Shown: positions 16,798 to 23,018 of the stretch, in pieces
How positions within the stretch are numbered: the first letter of the stretch is position 1
Layout: every line of letters begins with the position of its first letter
Assembly: GCF_019052365.1 (NCBI RefSeq)
Contig: NZ_JAHQUY010000029.1
Span: 1 to 40,111, forward strand
Source of the DNA: Leyella stercorea
GTDB taxonomy: Bacteria; Bacteroidota; Bacteroidia; Bacteroidales; Bacteroidaceae
Direction of reading: 5' to 3'
DNA: 40,111 nucleotides
The notes under the pieces: model-generated
What the model saw: the letters and a program-made list of their open reading frames with translations, nothing else
Databases searched by the model: none
Told to the model about the DNA's origin: nothing
Program-made: the position numbers and the translations under genes

Positions 16798-16920
16798 TAA
16801 GCCTGTATAAGGCAGCGTTTAAGCCTGTCCAAGGCAGCGTTTAAGCCGAACTAAGCCTTCTTAAGCCTTTCTAAGCCGAGAAAGCTAAGCCGAACCAAGC
16901 CTCTTTAAGCTATCCTTAGC
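16798..16920. repeat. TAAGCC iterons, 22-bp then 10-bp period
   Basis: TAAGCC occurs at 16798, 16820 and 16842 (22-bp spacing, with AAGGCAGCGTT shared between). It then recurs at 16852, 16862 and 16872 (10-bp spacing), at 16886, and in weaker copies to about 16920. The second half reads as repeated CCnnnnTAAG. It lies in the 3' region of the GH85-like gene before its terminator. No gene is seen here. Confidence 0.75.
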
Positions 16921-16930
16921 CCTCCCCGAC

Positions 16931-16966
16931 GGGGAGGGTTGGGAGGGGCTTGAGGGTTGGGAGGGG
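16931..16966 (+). other. G-tract cluster, potential quadruplex
   Basis: Seven runs of three or four G within 36 bp on the plus strand, including G4-A-G3-TT-G3-A-G4, which satisfies a standard quadruplex pattern. It ends 3 bp from the stop codon of the GH85-like gene, whose transcript would carry the complementary C-rich strand. A CCCTCCCC/GGGGAGGG hairpin overlaps its left end. Confidence 0.6.
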
Positions 16967-16969
16967 CTT

Positions 16970-19900
16970 TTACTTCACGAGCTTCTGCGAACGGATGATG
17001 TTGCCGTTCTGCATCTTCACGAGGTAAACGCCTGAAGCGAGCTGCTGAGCGTCGAACGATGTCGGGTTAACGAGGTACTTAACGAGTACGCCGCTTGCAT
17101 CGTATACCCATGCCTTCTCTACGTTCTGGAAGTTAAACTTGCCCTCAGCTGCCTCTACCTTAGAAACGCCCTGGCTTGCAGAGTTGATAGCGTCTACTGT
17201 GCCACCAAGCATCTCCGGCTCGTCAGCTACGCCCTGGTCGTGGATGTCAACACCAGCGCCGCGGCCCGGGTTGTCGCCAGTGATCTCTACGCCGAAGTCC
17301 ATAGAGAAGCCCTTGTTGTGGAGACCTGACGGGAGGAAGTCGCCTGCGAACCATGCGTCAGAGAATACGATACGCAAACGGCTCTTACCTGGCTTTGCGT
17401 CCTCAGGAATGGTGAACTCGCAGTTTACACCTGTTGTCTGGAACTCAGGAGTAGCTTCACGAATCTTGCCAGCGAAGAAGAGCATCTCGCCGTTAGCCGG
17501 ATCGTCCTGAATCTTGGCTGAGTTGAACTGCTTGTCGCCGTTGAGGTCTATCCAGCCACCTGCGAAGCAGTACTTCAGACCGTCTGAGAAGTCGGCACAC
17601 TTGATGTTCATCTTCACCTTCTGTCCCTGCTTAACCTTGAGCACGAGAGCTGTCTGGTCGTCGTACTGTGAGCCGTCAGCTACCGGGTGGTCTGTGTGGT
17701 AGTCGAGGTTCTGATCAGCACCTGCTGTTGTAACGTCTGTTACGTAGCGCTGCTGGCGTGCTGTAGCTGCGCCGTCGCAAGCCGGGTTCATCTTGCTCTC
17801 CGGATAGTCGGCTACCGGTACCTCCGGCAACGAAGCAACGTCGCCGCGTGTTACCTTAACCCACTTAACCTCTGAGTAGCTCTTCAGGTCGGTAGATGCT
17901 GAGCGTACGCCGATGTACGGCTCTGCGTTCTCCTCGAACTGGATGTCGCCGATGAATGTAGACCATGTTGTGGTGCGGCCGATTTCAGAAACCTTGCCGT
18001 TCTCGCCGTTCTTGTAGAGAATCTCGAAGTGGTCGATGTTAGCCTCGTCGTTGTATACGAGATCCCAAGCTGCACGCTTCTGTGCCTGTGCGTCCACGTT
18101 CCAGTAGATCTTGGCAGAGAGCTGTGTCTTGTACTCGTTCTTAACCTCTACGTTGAGGTCCTTGATTGCAGCCGGTACGGCCTTAACGTCGTCGTTGATC
18201 TCGAGCTTGCCTACGTACATCTTGTAAGCGTCGTCGCTACCCTTAACGCGCAGACCGATGTGCTTGATGACGTCGCTCTTAGAAACGCCGTTGAGAGCCA
18301 CCTTCACCTCCTGCCAGTTAGCGCCGTTGATGTTGCCCACCGGAGTCTCTACCCATGAGCCGTCAGCCTTCTGAACGATTACGTAGAGAGAAGAAGCGTT
18401 TGAGCCTTCCTTGCCGTTCTTAACGGCGATCTTAGCGTATGGGTTGCCTGCAGAAACGTTGAGGTCGGTCTTGTAGAGCACTACGTCTGTGCCTGCAGCT
18501 GTAGCCTTACCTGTGAGCAGGAGGCTGGTACCGCCGATGTACTGGTCAGCGAGCGAGAATGTAGCGTCGATATCCTTGCTAACCTCCTGTGTACCCGGCT
18601 TAACAACGAGCCAGCGGTATGTCGGAACGATGTCCTGAGTAGCCATATTGTACCAAGCGCCTGCAGTCTTCTTTCCCTTGTAAGCGTAGCGGTCGCCGTT
18701 GCCGAGGCTGAAGTTGGTAGCGAACGGAAGGTTTCCGAAGATTGAAGAACGCTCCGGAATCCATGTTGCCAGACCTGCGTACGACTCAAGAGGCTTCTTT
18801 GTGCCTGAAGTCTCCCAGTCGTTGCCAAGGTTGCTGATAGCCGGACGCTCGAGCGGGTTGCGGTTGCCGCCTGACATCAAGCGCTCCTGCATGTACTGGT
18901 AGTTAGCCTGACGGTCGTAAGAGTCGGCACCTGTGGTGTAAGACCAGATACGGCTTGAAGCGTGCTCGCCCCAGAGACAGATGTTCATCTGCTTTGCATA
19001 CTCGTCTGCGTTAAGACGGTTCCATCCGCGGTTCATGGTTACGAACCACATACCTGCGTAGATACCATCTGTAGAACCGGTAGCGTCGATAGCCACCTTA
19101 GCAGAGTTGCTGAGCTGATAAGTGAAGTCGCCGCTCGAATAGTTGAGCATCAAGTCGTGTGTACGACCTTCCTTGTCGCCAAGCAGCCACTTTGCCTGCA
19201 TTGCGCTTGCGATAGAGCTCTGGCTTGTGTAGATACCGCTGCGGTAGTTGTCGAAACCGTTCTCCTTTGCCTTTGCCCAAAGAGCGCGGTGGAAGTTAAC
19301 GATATCTGTCTTGTTGTAGCCAGCATCCTCCCAGTTGTAGTTGATACCGTCGAAACCGAAGTACATCAAGCAGTTGATGATAGCGTCTACATACTTGAAG
19401 TTGCCTTTCTCGTCCTTTGATGTACAATACTGAATCCAGCTGCCAGCGCCGTCAGGACGGCCGCCGGTTGTGTCGAAGAACTTGATACCAGAGAACATGT
19501 TGGTACCGTTCTTGTGAGCAGCGTCGGTCCATGAAGCAGGAGCAGAGAAGAATCCGTGGTTCCAAGCACCGAAGAGGTTGGTGTAGTTCCACATTGAGAA
19601 CACGTCGTAGTCGAAGTTGGTTGACGGGTGACCTACATCACCATCCTTACCCTGACCCATCGGGATGTTCATCCAAAGGTTGCGCTTTTCGTAGGTGTCC
19701 TTGATAAGACGACTTGAGCGGTCGATGATGCCCTTGTTGCGCACGTGCGAACGGATGAACGCGATGTCGCTCTGCTGAATACCTGCAGCAGCGAACTCGG
19801 CAGCGGTAGGATACTTGCGACCGTCCTGATAAACCTGGTAGAACAGGTTGATGAGGTTCACGTCGTTGAAACCGCTGAAGTCGTAAACTGCATTTGACGT

Positions 19901-19990
19901 TGTGTCATCAGCAGCAACAGCGTTTACACTCGGCATAGCTGACATGAACGCAGCCATAGCAAGCGTAGACAGAAGTACTTTTTTCTTCAT
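16970..19990 (-). CDS. Divergent GH85-like endo-beta-N-acetylglucosaminidase, T9SS cargo
   Basis: A 1006-residue secreted protein with signal peptide (cut near NAVAA, residues 24-27). It is homologous to the two GH85 proteins of the nearby SusCD locus: FSMWNY, AHKNG, GGNRNP, the FSLGNG block and ATQDIVPTYRW are shared. The GH85 Asn-x-Glu pair is N219-W-E221 in FGFDGINYNWED. The family's WYD substrate motif is not visible, so specificity may differ. A jelly-roll GH85 accessory domain (YIGGTSLLL) follows near 480-610, then an Fn3-like region. A GEVED-like domain (FAGGWIDLNGD) lies near 840-930, and a T9SS type A sorting domain ends SGVYLVKMQNGNIIRSQKLVK in shortened form. It stands alone with its own promoter and terminator. 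GH85 membership is likely; activity is inferred. Confidence 0.75.
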   Translation of the reverse strand: MKKKVLLSTLAMAAFMSAMPSVNAVAADDTTSNAVYDFSGFNDVNLINLFYQVYQDGRKYPTAAEFAAAGIQQSDIAFIRSHVRNKGIIDRSSRLIKDTYEKRNLWMNIPMGQGKDGDVGHPSTNFDYDVFSMWNYTNLFGAWNHGFFSAPASWTDAAHKNGTNMFSGIKFFDTTGGRPDGAGSWIQYCTSKDEKGNFKYVDAIINCLMYFGFDGINYNWEDAGYNKTDIVNFHRALWAKAKENGFDNYRSGIYTSQSSIASAMQAKWLLGDKEGRTHDLMLNYSSGDFTYQLSNSAKVAIDATGSTDGIYAGMWFVTMNRGWNRLNADEYAKQMNICLWGEHASSRIWSYTTGADSYDRQANYQYMQERLMSGGNRNPLERPAISNLGNDWETSGTKKPLESYAGLATWIPERSSIFGNLPFATNFSLGNGDRYAYKGKKTAGAWYNMATQDIVPTYRWLVVKPGTQEVSKDIDATFSLADQYIGGTSLLLTGKATAAGTDVVLYKTDLNVSAGNPYAKIAVKNGKEGSNASSLYVIVQKADGSWVETPVGNINGANWQEVKVALNGVSKSDVIKHIGLRVKGSDDAYKMYVGKLEINDDVKAVPAAIKDLNVEVKNEYKTQLSAKIYWNVDAQAQKRAAWDLVYNDEANIDHFEILYKNGENGKVSEIGRTTTWSTFIGDIQFEENAEPYIGVRSASTDLKSYSEVKWVKVTRGDVASLPEVPVADYPESKMNPACDGAATARQQRYVTDVTTAGADQNLDYHTDHPVADGSQYDDQTALVLKVKQGQKVKMNIKCADFSDGLKYCFAGGWIDLNGDKQFNSAKIQDDPANGEMLFFAGKIREATPEFQTTGVNCEFTIPEDAKPGKSRLRIVFSDAWFAGDFLPSGLHNKGFSMDFGVEITGDNPGRGAGVDIHDQGVADEPEMLGGTVDAINSASQGVSKVEAAEGKFNFQNVEKAWVYDASGVLVKYLVNPTSFDAQQLASGVYLVKMQNGNIIRSQKLVK

Positions 19991-20143
19991 GCTTTTGTAA
20001 ATTTGTTTTAGTTAGTTAATTAGAAAATTCTTACCGTTAGTTAGTTATAATTTGATAACTCATAGATTTACGTTGATAAGATAACCGCATGCAGAATATC
20101 AAGCTTGCTTGAATATTATGCTGAGGTGCAGCTTATCAGTTTG

Positions 20144-20151
20144 CAAAGTTA
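20144..20151 (-). promoter_or_regulatory. -7 element of the GH85-like gene
   Basis: TAACTTTG on the minus strand fits TAnnTTTG. The -33 box is weak. It predicts a 5' UTR of about 145 nt. Confidence 0.6.
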
Positions 20152-20228
20152 ATAAAAAAATGGAAACCGCACTTCTTTTTAATGCTTTTTTAACGTAAAG
20201 AAACTATAGAAACCACTATTACCACAGC

Positions 20229-20316
20229 GCGGTAACGCCTTTACAGCATTGCGGTAACAACAGTTTAGGCACGCGGTAACAGCATTTCCTGTACGCGGTA
20301 ACCAGTATTCCCTCAG
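20229..20316. promoter_or_regulatory. Four GCGGTAAC iterons at exact 22-bp spacing
   Basis: GCGGTAAC occurs at 20229, 20251, 20273 and 20295, each spaced exactly 22 bp, with diverged fill-in sequence between. The tract begins about 80 bp upstream of the -7 box of the GH85-like gene, an activator-like position. It could be an operator array or a tandem repeat of other origin. Confidence 0.7.
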
Positions 20317-20440
20317 GGGGTGCAGCTGTCCCCAGCTGCACCAACCAAGTTATTGGGCTCTTCAAGGGGGTGCAGCTGTCTCAGCTGCACCAACCAAACT
20401 GCGAGTGTTCTTTCACAGATAGCACAGATGCACACAGAAG
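20315..20440. repeat. Two REP-like copies plus CACAGA tail (left flank of rpn gene)
   Basis: Reverse copies at 20315-20349 (arms GTGCAGCTG/CAGCTGCAC, loop TCCC) and 20365-20398 (same arms, loop TCT). The second copy continues into AACTGCGAGTGT and CACAGAT words up to about 20440. That composite recurs on the other side of the nuclease gene at 21490-21553. Confidence 0.85.
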
Positions 20441-20462
20441 GTTGGGGTGCGTGCGCTGCTTG

Positions 20463-20492
20463 GTTGGTGCAGTGGAGACCACTGCACCCCCT
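20463..20492 (+). repeat. REP-like palindrome, forward copy
   Basis: Arms GTGCAGTGG and CCACTGCAC, loop AGA: both arms differ from the common form in a matching way. It makes a head-to-head pair with the 20365 copy and lies 27 bp upstream of the -33 box of the rpn gene. Confidence 0.85.
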
Positions 20493-20518
20493 GAGATTGC
20501 AAAAAGAGTATCGATTTC

Positions 20519-20549
20519 TTTGTCGTTACGAAGTTTCGTTGTATATTTG
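20519..20549 (+). promoter_or_regulatory. Promoter of the Rpn-family gene
   Basis: TTTG (20519-20522), 19-nt spacer, TATATTTG (20542-20549): an exact consensus. Predicted start near 20556, 17 nt before the ATG. Confidence 0.8.
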
Positions 20550-20572
20550 CAATGTAAACAATACATAGGACT

Positions 20573-21484
20573 ATGGGCAAATACATCAATCCGTTCACCG
20601 ACTGGGGCTTCAAACGACTGTTTGGACAGGAGTTCAGCAAGCCGTTGCTGATAAGTTTCCTCAACGACCTGCTCGTAGACGAGCTGCATGTCAAAGACCT
20701 CACGTTCCGCGACAAGGAACTGCTGCCGCCAACGAAAGACCAGCGCGGCATTATCTGCGATGTCTACTGCGAGACGGACACTGGCGAACGCTTTATCGTA
20801 GAGATGCAGAACCGATGGCAACCGAACTTCCTCGACCGCACCATCTGCTACACATGCCGTAGCATCCTTGACCAGGTGGACAAGGGTCGCACAGAAAGCG
20901 AAGACGCCTACAAGTTCCTGCCTGTTTACACAATATGTTTTATGAACTACATGCCGCGTACGGATGAGGTGTCGAAATTCCGTACGGACATCGTATTGGC
21001 GGACAAAGACACGAAGATGCAGGTATCCAACAAGATCCGCTTTATCTACTTGGCGCTTCCGCTCTTTAAGAACAAAGCGGAGGAATGTGTTACAGATTTT
21101 GAGAAATGGATTTACGTATTGAAGCATATGGAAGCATTAAGCAGAATGCCGTTCACGGCACAAAAAGAGATATTCAAACAGCTTGAGGACTATGCCGACA
21201 GCCACCGCCTAACAAAGAAGGAGTGGGAGGCGTACGAAAATAGCCTCTGGGTTGTGCGCGACAATATGGCGTGCATGGCAGCTGCTGAACGTGAGGCAAG
21301 AGAGAAAGGCCATGCGGAAGGACGTGCAGAAGGACGTGCAGAAGGACGTGCAGAAGGACGTGCAGAAGGACGTGCGGAAGAAAAGAAAGCCATTGCAAGA
21401 AATCTTCTTGCAATGGGATTAACCATCGAGCAGGTCGCTCAAGGCTCAGGCTTGCCGATAGAAGAAGTAAAGAGCTTACAATAA
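20573..21484 (+). CDS. Rpn family recombination-promoting nuclease (PD-(D/E)XK)
   Basis: Rpn/PDDEXK_2 proteins are DNA endonucleases once annotated as transposases; E. coli members raise RecA-independent recombination. The 303-residue protein opens MGKYINPFTDWGFKRLFGQE, the family hallmark. The nuclease core shows D63 (GIICDVYCETDTG) and E77-M-Q79 (FIVEMQ). The middle is helical. A 12-bp in-frame tandem repeat gives five GRAE-type units near residues 248-268. The C-terminus (LLAMGLTIEQVAQGSGLPIE) resembles a small helix-turn-helix found in this family. It has its own promoter, is flanked by a direct repeat made of REP plus CACAGA sequence, and converges on an ATPase gene. Whether it acts on REP DNA is unknown. 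Confidence 0.87.
   Translation: MGKYINPFTDWGFKRLFGQEFSKPLLISFLNDLLVDELHVKDLTFRDKELLPPTKDQRGIICDVYCETDTGERFIVEMQNRWQPNFLDRTICYTCRSILDQVDKGRTESEDAYKFLPVYTICFMNYMPRTDEVSKFRTDIVLADKDTKMQVSNKIRFIYLALPLFKNKAEECVTDFEKWIYVLKHMEALSRMPFTAQKEIFKQLEDYADSHRLTKKEWEAYENSLWVVRDNMACMAAAEREAREKGHAEGRAEGRAEGRAEGRAEGRAEEKKAIARNLLAMGLTIEQVAQGSGLPIEEVKSLQ
21314..21373 (+). repeat. 12-bp tandem repeat inside rpn gene
   Basis: Five units of GCAGAAGGACGT (the first is GCGGAAGGACGT), followed by a partial unit. Each adds the four residues Ala-Glu-Gly-Arg in frame, so copy-number slippage would lengthen or shorten the linker without a frameshift. Confidence 0.9.
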
Positions 21485-21489
21485 CCTTT

Positions 21490-21553
21490 AGGAGGTGCAG
21501 CTGTCTCAGCTGCACCAACCGAACTGCGAGTGTCCTCCCACAGATGCACACAG
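21490..21553. repeat. REP-like copy plus CACAGA tail (right flank of rpn gene)
   Basis: Reverse copy at 21490-21521 (arms GTGCAGCTG/CAGCTGCAC, loop TCT; the tail reads GGAGG rather than GGGGG), 5 bp after the rpn stop. It is followed by AACTGCGAGTGTCCT and CACAGATGCACACAG. It matches 20365-20440 in order and orientation, forming a long imperfect direct repeat around the gene. Confidence 0.8.
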
Positions 21554-21664
21554 CTGGAAGATAGGCTGGAAGATAACCTCATTTTTTAGGAATCTTCCAG
21601 CCTTTATCTTTCTGACATGCAGCACGTTGCACGCCGGCTGGAAGATATGGTAGATTTTTTCAGC
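21551..21664 (-). repeat. Second structured intergenic element, copy 2
   Basis: Reverse-complement homologue of 11317-11439. AGGCTGGAAGAT (21563-21574) pairs perfectly with ATCTTCCAGCCT (21592-21603), and an outer AAGAT/ATCTT extends the stem. The far end has the shared block with TGGTAGATTTTTT. Like copy 1 it lies between convergent genes, here rpn and the ATPase, and next to a REP-like repeat. The 12-bp stem with a T-rich 3' flank could also terminate the rpn transcript. Confidence 0.7.
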
Positions 21665-21695
21665 TACTCGATTTTATTTATAGCTTTATAGCACC

Positions 21696-22823
21696 CTACA
21701 CAACCCATTCTATCCAGTTCTCGGGAGTCACCACAGCCTTTTCCTTCACATCATACGCTGTTAGGAACGAAGAAGGAAATTGAGTATTGGCACGACGTGT
21801 ATTCCACTTCATCTCGAAAATACTAAACTGTCCGTCACACTCCTCCACATAGTCAATTTCTTGCTGCTGGGTGGTTCGCCAGAAATAACTATTTACGTAA
21901 CGACCCGAATAGTGATTGCGCTTTATACGCTCGCTGATAATGAAATTCTCCCATAGCGCACCTGCATCCTGGCGAAGCGAGAGAGGTGCAAAGTTCTGGA
22001 GAATAGCGTTGCGTATGCCATTGTCAAAGAAATAGACTTTTTTGCTCTTCTTCAATTCAGTACGCAGATTGCGATTAAAGCCATTAAGACGGAACACAAT
22101 GTAGCATTTCTCCAAAAGGTCTATATACTTCTCTATCGTCTTATTGTCTGTACCAACGGTCTGCGCAAGTTCGTTGTACGACACCTCACTGCACACCTGC
22201 AAGGCAAGAGCAGTAAGCAACTTGCCGAGCAGAACAGGACGGCGTACGCTCTCGAGCGTCAACAAGTCTTTATATAGATAACTGCCAGCGAGGTTCATAA
22301 GCAGTTCTTTTGCATCGTCGGCATGGTTCAATATATCGGGGTAAGAGCCGTAGACGAGGCGCTGCTCAAGGGTCTGCTTCACACCGAGAAGACCATTACT
22401 TGCCATCAACTCGGCAGTGGAGATTGGATAAAGATGATACTCATACTTACGACCAGTAAGCGGCTCATTGAGCTTGTCTTGCAATTCAAAAGAAGAAGAA
22501 CCTGTCACAAGCAACTGCACATCAGGGAAGTTGTCGGTAATTAGTTTCAATGTCATACCTATATTCTCCACTCGCTGCGCCTCATCAATAACAACTATAC
22601 GATTGTCGGCTATAAGAAGTCGTAGCTCTGCAGTGTTTATATTGCTAAGCATATCCCTCACCTCGGGCTCATCACAATTAAGCTGCAATGCCTTATAGTC
22701 TTGTTTTTCAAGAATAAGCTTGAACAACGTACTCTTGCCTACTTGACGCGCTCCTATCACGATAATTGCCTTTCCTGCAAACAAACGCGATTCAATTGTC
22801 TTCTGCAATAGTCTTGATATCAT
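21696..22823 (-). CDS. AAA ATPase with DUF4143 C-terminal domain
   Basis: A 375-residue ATP-binding protein of the AAA_14/DUF4143 group, common in Bacteroidetes and often accessory. Walker A is GARQVGKST (24-32), Walker B is IVVIDEAQ (76-83), and sensor-like LLVTGSSSFEL follows near 110. A winged-helix segment (YNELAQTVGTDNKTIEKYIDLLEKCYIV) lies near 220-250. The C-terminal DUF4143 part has a PD-(D/E)XK-like pattern, with D and ExK in EIDYVEECDG and FSIFEMKW, suggesting a nuclease-like fold. The biological role of the family is not settled. It has its own promoter, overlapped by a duplicated palindrome, and converges with the rpn gene. Confidence 0.9.
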   Translation of the reverse strand: MISRLLQKTIESRLFAGKAIIVIGARQVGKSTLFKLILEKQDYKALQLNCDEPEVRDMLSNINTAELRLLIADNRIVVIDEAQRVENIGMTLKLITDNFPDVQLLVTGSSSFELQDKLNEPLTGRKYEYHLYPISTAELMASNGLLGVKQTLEQRLVYGSYPDILNHADDAKELLMNLAGSYLYKDLLTLESVRRPVLLGKLLTALALQVCSEVSYNELAQTVGTDNKTIEKYIDLLEKCYIVFRLNGFNRNLRTELKKSKKVYFFDNGIRNAILQNFAPLSLRQDAGALWENFIISERIKRNHYSGRYVNSYFWRTTQQQEIDYVEECDGQFSIFEMKWNTRRANTQFPSSFLTAYDVKEKAVVTPENWIEWVV

Positions 22824-22847
22824 AACATTAATATTATATTACACTTG

Positions 22848-22881
22848 CAAAGATACACAAAAAAAATGCTCTAATCCCAAA
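22848..22881 (-). promoter_or_regulatory. Promoter of the DUF4143 ATPase gene
   Basis: Minus-strand TATCTTTG (22848-22855) is an exact -7 match, 25 nt before the ATG. A TTTG at 22878-22881 lies 22 nt upstream, slightly long for the consensus, and falls inside the left arm of the adjacent palindrome. Confidence 0.7.
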
Positions 22882-22937
22882 AATCATATAGAAATTTGGG
22901 ATTGTAATCCCAAAAATTATATATAAATTTGGGATTA
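22873..22937. promoter_or_regulatory. Duplicated palindrome, operator-like
   Basis: AATCCCAAA (22873-22881) with TTTGGGATT (22895-22903), then TAATCCCAAA (22905-22914) with TTTGGGATTA (22928-22937). The two palindromes are near copies offset by 33 bp, about three helical turns, with AT-rich centres. They lie directly upstream of and overlap the ATPase promoter. Confidence 0.7.
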
Positions 22938-22952
22938 GGCCCAATTTAAGAC

Positions 22953-22986
22953 AAAAAAGGCAGGGCTCCGAAATCGGAGTCCTGCC
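22953..22986 (-). terminator. Terminator of the GH85-SusC-SusD operon
   Basis: Minus-strand stem GGCAGGACTCCG with CGGAGCCCTGCC (one wobble) and a short loop, followed by six T. It lies 33 nt after the susD-like stop. Confidence 0.9.
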
Positions 22987-23018
22987 CATTTTTATATATA
23001 CAAATCTAAACGTGCGGA

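Noticed and set aside
16970..19990. GH18 endoglycosidase
   Set aside because: No DxxDxDxE motif; shared blocks with the two clear GH85 proteins and an Asn-x-Glu pair fit GH85 better.
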